The notes under the pieces were generated by a model that worked only from the letters and a program-made list of their open reading frames with translations, had not been told where the DNA came from and did not search any database. Positions 21,023-24,284 of a stretch of DNA of 24,284 bases are shown piece after piece. Position 1 is the stretch's first letter. Every line of letters starts with the position of its first letter. The stretch is from a virus, in the IMG/VR virus record IMGVR_UViG_3300023242_000702, positions 1-24,284 of that record; one strand, 5' to 3'. Both the position numbers and the translations under genes were made by a program.

Positions 21023-21577
21023 ATGGATATTGGATATAAGCGAGTAAGTACAAAAGAGCAAAGCACGGATCGTCAGCTTAAAGACTTAAAGCTTGACAGA
21101 GTCTATGAAGACTATATAAGCGGGGCAAAGAAAGATAGGCCAGAACTTAACCGCTGCTTAGACGCGCTAAGAGAGGGCGACACAGTGCACGTTCACAGTG
21201 TTGACCGAATGAGTAGAAGTATGATCGACCTTATATATATAGTAGAACAGATACTAAAATCAGGCGCATCTATCATTATATATAGTCCTCGATTAGAGTT
21301 CACCAGCAAAGCTGATAACTATATGCAAACGTTCCAGCTGCAATTGTTCACTGCCATTGGGCAGCTTGAAAGATCAATGCTTAAAGAAAGACAAAGGGAA
21401 GGTATTGCAATAGCAAAAGAGAAAGGAACTAAAAGCGGTAAGCCGTGGGGTCGACCACCTTTAGACATGAACCGAAGACCTGAGGCAATAGAATTAAGCA
21501 AAACTGGAAAAAACATTTCTCAAATAGCAAAAATAATGAATTTATCTCGCCCCTCAATTTCTAAACTACTTTCATAA
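21023..21577 (+). CDS. Serine recombinase of the resolvase/invertase family
   Basis: This encodes 184 residues, starting after AGAGGTATAAAG. The catalytic block is present: YKRVST with Ser9, TDRQ, VDRMSR (Arg62 and Arg65), then the QLERSMLKERQREGIAIAK helix. A C-terminal helix-turn-helix follows (KNISQIAKIMNLSRPSISKLL). Length and domain order match Tn3-type resolvases and DNA invertases, not large serine integrases. It may resolve multimers of a circular replicon or invert a segment. The inverted repeats immediately upstream look like its binding sites. It is the only plus-strand gene between the two minus-strand blocks and converges with the small terminase gene. Confidence 0.9.
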   Translation: MDIGYKRVSTKEQSTDRQLKDLKLDRVYEDYISGAKKDRPELNRCLDALREGDTVHVHSVDRMSRSMIDLIYIVEQILKSGASIIIYSPRLEFTSKADNYMQTFQLQLFTAIGQLERSMLKERQREGIAIAKEKGTKSGKPWGRPPLDMNRRPEAIELSKTGKNISQIAKIMNLSRPSISKLLS

Positions 21578-21607
21578 ATTTTCTATTTTATCATTATATA
21601 GCTTTAA

Positions 21608-21625
21608 AAGCGCAGGGACGCGCTT
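21608..21625 (-). terminator. Probable terminator of the small-terminase operon
   Basis: On the minus strand AAGCGC-GTCCCT-GCGCTT is a perfect 6-bp GC-rich hairpin that begins in the stop codon of the small-terminase gene. It is followed by a short run, TTTTAAA. It sits in the 46-base gap between two convergent genes. The T-run is short, so termination may be partial. Confidence 0.5.
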
Positions 21626-21983
21626 AATAGTCTTGTTCGTATTTACTTTCTAGCTCTTGTATCTTCTCTTGAAGTTCTTTTGTTTCTTCACTCGAAGTAC
21701 TTTCGACAACTTGTTTTTCAACCCACCCGAATTTAGCACCCTGAGTTTTCAAGTACAACGCTTGGCTCTTTTCGTTACCTTCTTCAGCTTGGCGCGCTAC
21801 ACACTGAGCTATTCGATTCACTTGTTCAGCTTGAGCGCAAAGTAATTCGCGCTGATAGTGCTTCGTAAGCGTCTCATCATCTAGCTCAACAATTTTAGCG
21901 ATTAAATATACGGGAATGCCGGCCTTAGCCAAATCTGATATTCTAAGCTTAAGCGCATCAGTTACAATATGTTTATTAGACAT
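21624..21983 (-). CDS. Probable terminase small subunit / phage HTH DNA-packaging protein
   Basis: This encodes 119 residues after AAGGAATAGTT. The N-terminal helix-turn-helix (LKLRISDLAKAGIPVYLIAKIVELDDETLTKHY, 12-43) is followed by a helical segment ending ALYLKTQGAKFGWVEK (75-90). This layout is typical of small terminase-like proteins: 'pe-ia--lgid--TL-khyr-El', then 'a-fwlK-r-gW-e'. A coiled coil closes the protein. P22 gp3 is longer (162). It would recognise the packaging site for terL. It is unusual in lying ~6.6 kb from terL, separated by the early operon, origin region and recombinase. A transcription regulator with the same fold is the alternative. Confidence 0.62.
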   Translation of the reverse strand: MSNKHIVTDALKLRISDLAKAGIPVYLIAKIVELDDETLTKHYQRELLCAQAEQVNRIAQCVARQAEEGNEKSQALYLKTQGAKFGWVEKQVVESTSSEETKELQEKIQELESKYEQDY

Positions 21984-21985
21984 AA

Positions 21986-22267
21986 CTATTCCTTATTCTT
22001 TTTTTTATAAATGCTATTCTTACGAGTAGCTTTAACAGCATCTTTTGCTTGCTCAACTTCAACTGCTTCTGCTACTGCTTCGCTAACAGCTTTTTTAATA
22101 TCAATTACACTTTCAACTTCAACCGCTTCAACTTTTTGGGGTAGTTCACTTTCTAATATTTTTCCCGTTCCCTCACACTTGTCACATTCACCCAGTATGC
22201 CCCCGAGCTTATAAACTTGCTTCATTCCGCGGCAATTAGGACACCTTACTTTCACTTTCTTACTCAT
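21986..22267 (-). CDS. CxxCxG zinc-motif protein with acidic-basic tail
   Basis: The start is the ATG giving MSKKVKVRCPNCRG (93 residues), preceded by AAGGATTGTT; an upstream extension has no site. Two CxxCxG repeats, CPNCRG and CDKCEGTG, form a DnaJ-like or RNA-binding zinc knuckle. They are followed by a Val/Glu/Ala helix and a very basic end (KATRKNSIYKKKNKE). The stop lies two bases before the small-terminase ATG, so the two are co-transcribed. The function is unknown. Confidence 0.72.
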   Translation of the reverse strand: MSKKVKVRCPNCRGMKQVYKLGGILGECDKCEGTGKILESELPQKVEAVEVESVIDIKKAVSEAVAEAVEVEQAKDAVKATRKNSIYKKKNKE

Positions 22268-22289
22268 TTTTAACAATCCTTTGCTGTTT

Positions 22290-22328
22290 AAGTACTTACA
22301 ATATAGCGCATTTTTTAAAAACATTAAA
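22290..22328 (-). promoter_or_regulatory. Leftward promoter with AAGTACTT operator at the start site
   Basis: On the minus strand TTTAAT (22328-22323), 17 bases, TATATT (22305-22300). The 10-bp palindrome TAAGTACTTA (22289-22298) lies where transcription should begin. The minus-35 is poor but flanked by very AT-rich DNA. It would drive the zinc protein and small terminase. Confidence 0.4.
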
Positions 22329-22350
22329 ATAAATAAACTTTATTAAAGTA

Positions 22351-22385
22351 AAGTACTTGACTATTAAAGCTAGCTTTACTATAAT
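22351..22385 (+). promoter_or_regulatory. Strong rightward promoter with two palindromic operators
   Basis: TTGACT (22357-22362), exactly 17 bases, and a perfect TATAAT (22380-22385) make the best sigma70 promoter in the window. AAGTACTT (22351-22358) overlaps the minus-35. The 14-bp palindrome TAAAGCTAGCTTTA (22365-22378) fills the spacer. Both are ideal repressor sites. It faces the replication-type operon. Confidence 0.75.
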
Positions 22386-22400
22386 GGCCGCAAGTTAAGC

Positions 22401-22607
22401 AAATACACAAAAATTAACGGTAAGCTGATAGGGAACATTGGCAACTATCACTTAGATCAAGCTTATGGCGGTGTCAAGTTGGTAAGAATGCATAATGAAA
22501 GTGGTGGCATTGAAGAAATTACACGCACAGGATTTACAACTAAAAGAGATTTATATTTTCAACTTGACGCGATAATAACAGGCTTACAAATTAAGGGTTC
22601 GCTATGA
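22401..22607 (+). CDS. Small phage protein, start codon not identified
   Basis: The frame is open from the promoter to a TGA whose last bases overlap the next ATG (ATGA). It reads SKYTKINGKLIGNIGNYHLD, then QAYGGVKLVRMHNESGGIEEI and ends LDAIITGLQIKGSL, a pattern seen in small phage and plasmid proteins ('Y-ld-AYGG--LvR--NesGGi-di...GTk-el'). The conserved-looking part begins before the first ATG (22488), and the start of the transcript predicted from the promoter is near 22392. Either a rare start (ATT at 22413 or 22437, CTG at 22425) is used, or a short frame shift has removed the start. The coordinates given are the supported coding span, not a proven start. Confidence 0.5.
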   Translation, partial: KYTKINGKLIGNIGNYHLDQAYGGVKLVRMHNESGGIEEITRTGFTTKRDLYFQLDAIITGLQIKGSL

Positions 22608-22771
22608 AAAACTTAGCAGAATTAAAAAGAAACGCGCACAAATACACGTGGGAACTAACCAAAAATAGTTGGTATAGAACGGTTGCACCTGTACAAGCTA
22701 AACCGCGCAAAGTATCGCGTGTATTAAGTAATAAGCTAGCGTTTGAAACAATAAAAAATGGCTTTAAATAA
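22604..22771 (+). CDS. Small basic phage protein, unknown function
   Basis: This encodes 55 residues, MKNLAELKRNAHKYTWELTK at the start, then NSWYRTVAPVQAKPRKVSRV and FETIKNGFK at the end. The ATG overlaps the preceding TGA by four bases, so translation is probably coupled. The protein is strongly basic and may bind nucleic acid. No family can be named. Confidence 0.65.
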   Translation: MKNLAELKRNAHKYTWELTKNSWYRTVAPVQAKPRKVSRVLSNKLAFETIKNGFK

Positions 22772-22786
22772 AAAGAGGAATAAAAA

Positions 22787-23422
22787 ATGATACACGATAA
22801 AACTATAAAAACTTTTGACGTTACAATATTTGACGATAAACACGGACGTTTTACGGTTGACGTAAAATACCCATGTGGTGAATCCTTGGCTGGCTGGTGT
22901 GATTTAGATACCAAAAAAGAGGCGCAAAAAATAGCAAAGAATTTTATTGATGAAATTCCAAAACTTTCAAAACCACATTGTGACAATCACTATTGCATAG
23001 AGAAATTTAAAAAGCGCAATAGGGTTTTGTGGGCAGAAAACAAAAGAATGCCCAATATTCGCGACTTTCGCGCCCTAGTAATTGGCTCAATTACCGAAGA
23101 TGCGCCAAGCGAACCGCACGAAAAGCGCGCCTACGTTTTGGACATGATAACAAGTGAAAAGCTACACGCTAACCAGCCAGAATTAACACCAGAAGTTTGC
23201 ATAGATTGGCTTCAAGGCTTATGCAGTACTGTAGAGGTTCTTTTTTACAATCACGATATTTTAAAATGGGCGCGCTCAAAAGTTCATCATGATTTTACGG
23301 ATAAGCAAGAAAATAAAATCCTAGAAAAATATTTTGAAATTTGCGGTGGCGCTTTATATCAGTACCTTGCCAGCACGAATTTAATACTTGATAACGGCTA
23401 TATATCTAGGGGTAAAAAATGA
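22787..23422 (+). CDS. Phage protein of unknown function, early rightward operon
   Basis: This encodes 211 residues after AGAGGAATAAAA. Residues 1-60 are beta-rich (KTFDVTIFDDKHGRFTVDVKYPCGESLAGWCDL), followed by helices to the end, including IDWLQGLCSTVEVLFYNHDILKWA and ENKILEKYFEICGGALYQYLAS. No catalytic motif is recognised. The stop overlaps the next ATG. It is placed between the strong promoter and the sliding-clamp-like gene, so a role in early replication is possible but unproven. Confidence 0.7.
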   Translation: MIHDKTIKTFDVTIFDDKHGRFTVDVKYPCGESLAGWCDLDTKKEAQKIAKNFIDEIPKLSKPHCDNHYCIEKFKKRNRVLWAENKRMPNIRDFRALVIGSITEDAPSEPHEKRAYVLDMITSEKLHANQPELTPEVCIDWLQGLCSTVEVLFYNHDILKWARSKVHHDFTDKQENKILEKYFEICGGALYQYLASTNLILDNGYISRGKK

Positions 23423-23850
23423 AATTTAATATTAAAACGATCCAAGCTGACGTAAAAAATAAATCCATAATAATTGAAATTGACTCGCATAATATTTTCA
23501 AATTCTATTTTAATGACTATCACGCACGTATATTTCGTGCTGATTCTTTGGATATGATAAGCGAAAAATCACTTGAAAAAACTAGGATTGAACTTTTAGT
23601 TGAGCTAAAAAAACTAGAAAGTTTAAAGCTTTTGGATACTTTAAAATATAAAGATCATGTCTTTTCTTTTGGCAATGAGCAAATGTTTTTAACAAAATTT
23701 AATCAAGGTAATATTAGATTCAACACGGAATTTGGATCGTTAACATATCAAGATATAAAAGAGTTAAGCGAAAAAACATATAATTTTTTAGATGCGTGTA
23801 GCGCTATCCTTGAAGAAAACATTTTCATTGATAAAGAGGCAACAAAATGA
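23419..23850 (+). CDS. Phage protein of unknown function
   Basis: This encodes 143 residues. Its ATG overlaps the stop of the previous gene, and its TGA overlaps the next ATG. No upstream Shine-Dalgarno stronger than GGGG is seen. Beta strands (IIIEIDSHNIFKFYFNDYHARIFRA) come first, then a Leu/Lys-rich helix (LVELKKLESLKLLDTL) and another mixed segment. It has no recognised motif. Translational coupling on both sides indicates co-expression with the clamp-like protein. Confidence 0.7.
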   Translation: MKFNIKTIQADVKNKSIIIEIDSHNIFKFYFNDYHARIFRADSLDMISEKSLEKTRIELLVELKKLESLKLLDTLKYKDHVFSFGNEQMFLTKFNQGNIRFNTEFGSLTYQDIKELSEKTYNFLDACSAILEENIFIDKEATK

Positions 23851-24284
23851 AATTATCAAAAGAGCTGGCCATGCTTAAACTGGCTGCAAAATTTGCAAAC
23901 AAAAAGGATTATGCAGCACGTTTACACGTTGTTAATTTTGTAAAGTGTGACGATAACCGATCCGAACTTCAAGCAACAAATGGACACGTTGCCATAAAAA
24001 TTAATTTTGAAGGTGACTTTTTACCAGAAAATAATATTTTACAATATGAAGTTTGCGCAATTGAAACAGCGTGCAAAGTAAACAATGTTAGCTTGCTTGA
24101 AGCTGGATATGCTGGACGTTTTCCGACTTTTGAAAAAGTTTTTACTGACAACACCGCACAAAATCCTAACCGCGCAACATTCGATATTAAATACATGGCG
24201 TTAATTTTTAAAGCACTAGAAGCGTTTTGCAAAGATACAAAATGCAAATTTAAAGCGGTAACTTTTGAACCTTTGCGCAGTAAT
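23847..24284 (+). CDS. DNA sliding-clamp-like (DnaN-type) protein, cut by right edge
   Basis: The frame runs 146 codons from an ATG overlapping the previous stop to the window edge with no stop. Sequence blocks fit the beta-clamp pattern: LQATNGHVAIKI ('aTdGHrl'), then GRFPTFEKVF ('yPdf-kv-P') and FDIKYMALIFKALEAF ('fn-kyl--i-ka---'). Phage members of this family act as processivity factors or recruit the host polymerase. At this point about one and a half of three clamp domains are visible. It marks the rightward operon as a replication module. Confidence 0.68.
   Translation, partial: MKLSKELAMLKLAAKFANKKDYAARLHVVNFVKCDDNRSELQATNGHVAIKINFEGDFLPENNILQYEVCAIETACKVNNVSLLEAGYAGRFPTFEKVFTDNTAQNPNRATFDIKYMALIFKALEAFCKDTKCKFKAVTFEPLRSN

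Noticed and set aside
22591-22986. Minus-strand 131-codon frame opposite the rightward operon
   Set aside because: It lies opposite two coupled plus-strand genes with good signals and shows only low-complexity hydrophobic sequence.
1-24284. CRISPR array or retron/toxin-antitoxin system
   Set aside because: No regularly spaced direct repeats, no reverse transcriptase motif, and no recognisable toxin-antitoxin pair were found in the readable frames.

Overview
The window is a low-GC segment of a tailed, P22-like (short-tailed, podovirus-type) bacteriophage or prophage. By eye the host looks like a low-GC gammaproteobacterium, but nothing in the window fixes the genus. The left ~15 kb is one leftward (minus-strand) virion block in the P22 order. 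Read from right to left it holds large terminase (14982), portal, scaffold, coat, an unknown virion-type protein, gp4-like adaptor, gp10-like tail protein, a 99-residue protein, three ejection-type proteins, and the start of a tailspike cut by the left edge. Two free-standing HNH-type endonuclease genes interrupt the block, and each has its ribosome binding site inside a predicted hairpin.

Between 15.1 and 17.1 kb lies an accessory stretch: an A1S_2505-type macro-like protein, a tRNA cluster (Met-CAT, Asn-GTT and a degenerate third tRNA-like sequence), and a three-gene cassette with its own promoter. That cassette encodes IS66-type TnpA and TnpB accessory proteins and a 68-residue protein, but no IS66 transposase.

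From 17.1 to 20.2 kb a tightly overlapping minus-strand operon of small phage genes carries several zinc-ribbon proteins, a P22-Cro-like repressor and a DUF2829/Tad2 homologue, a family that sequesters the Thoeris immune signal. It is followed by an 808-base region without genes. That region holds four DnaA-box-like sites next to AT-rich DNA, a G-rich structured block, and inverted repeats resembling resolvase binding sites just upstream of a plus-strand serine recombinase. These features suggest a replication origin plus dimer resolution, i.e. possibly a plasmid-like prophage state; this is inference.

Right of the recombinase, a convergent minus-strand pair encodes a CxxCxG zinc protein and a probable small terminase, about 6.6 kb away from the large terminase. 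A compact divergent promoter region (22.27-22.39 kb) with repeated AAGTACTT palindromes separates this pair from a rightward operon of small genes. That operon ends in a DNA sliding-clamp-like protein cut by the right edge, so it is probably the start of the replication module.
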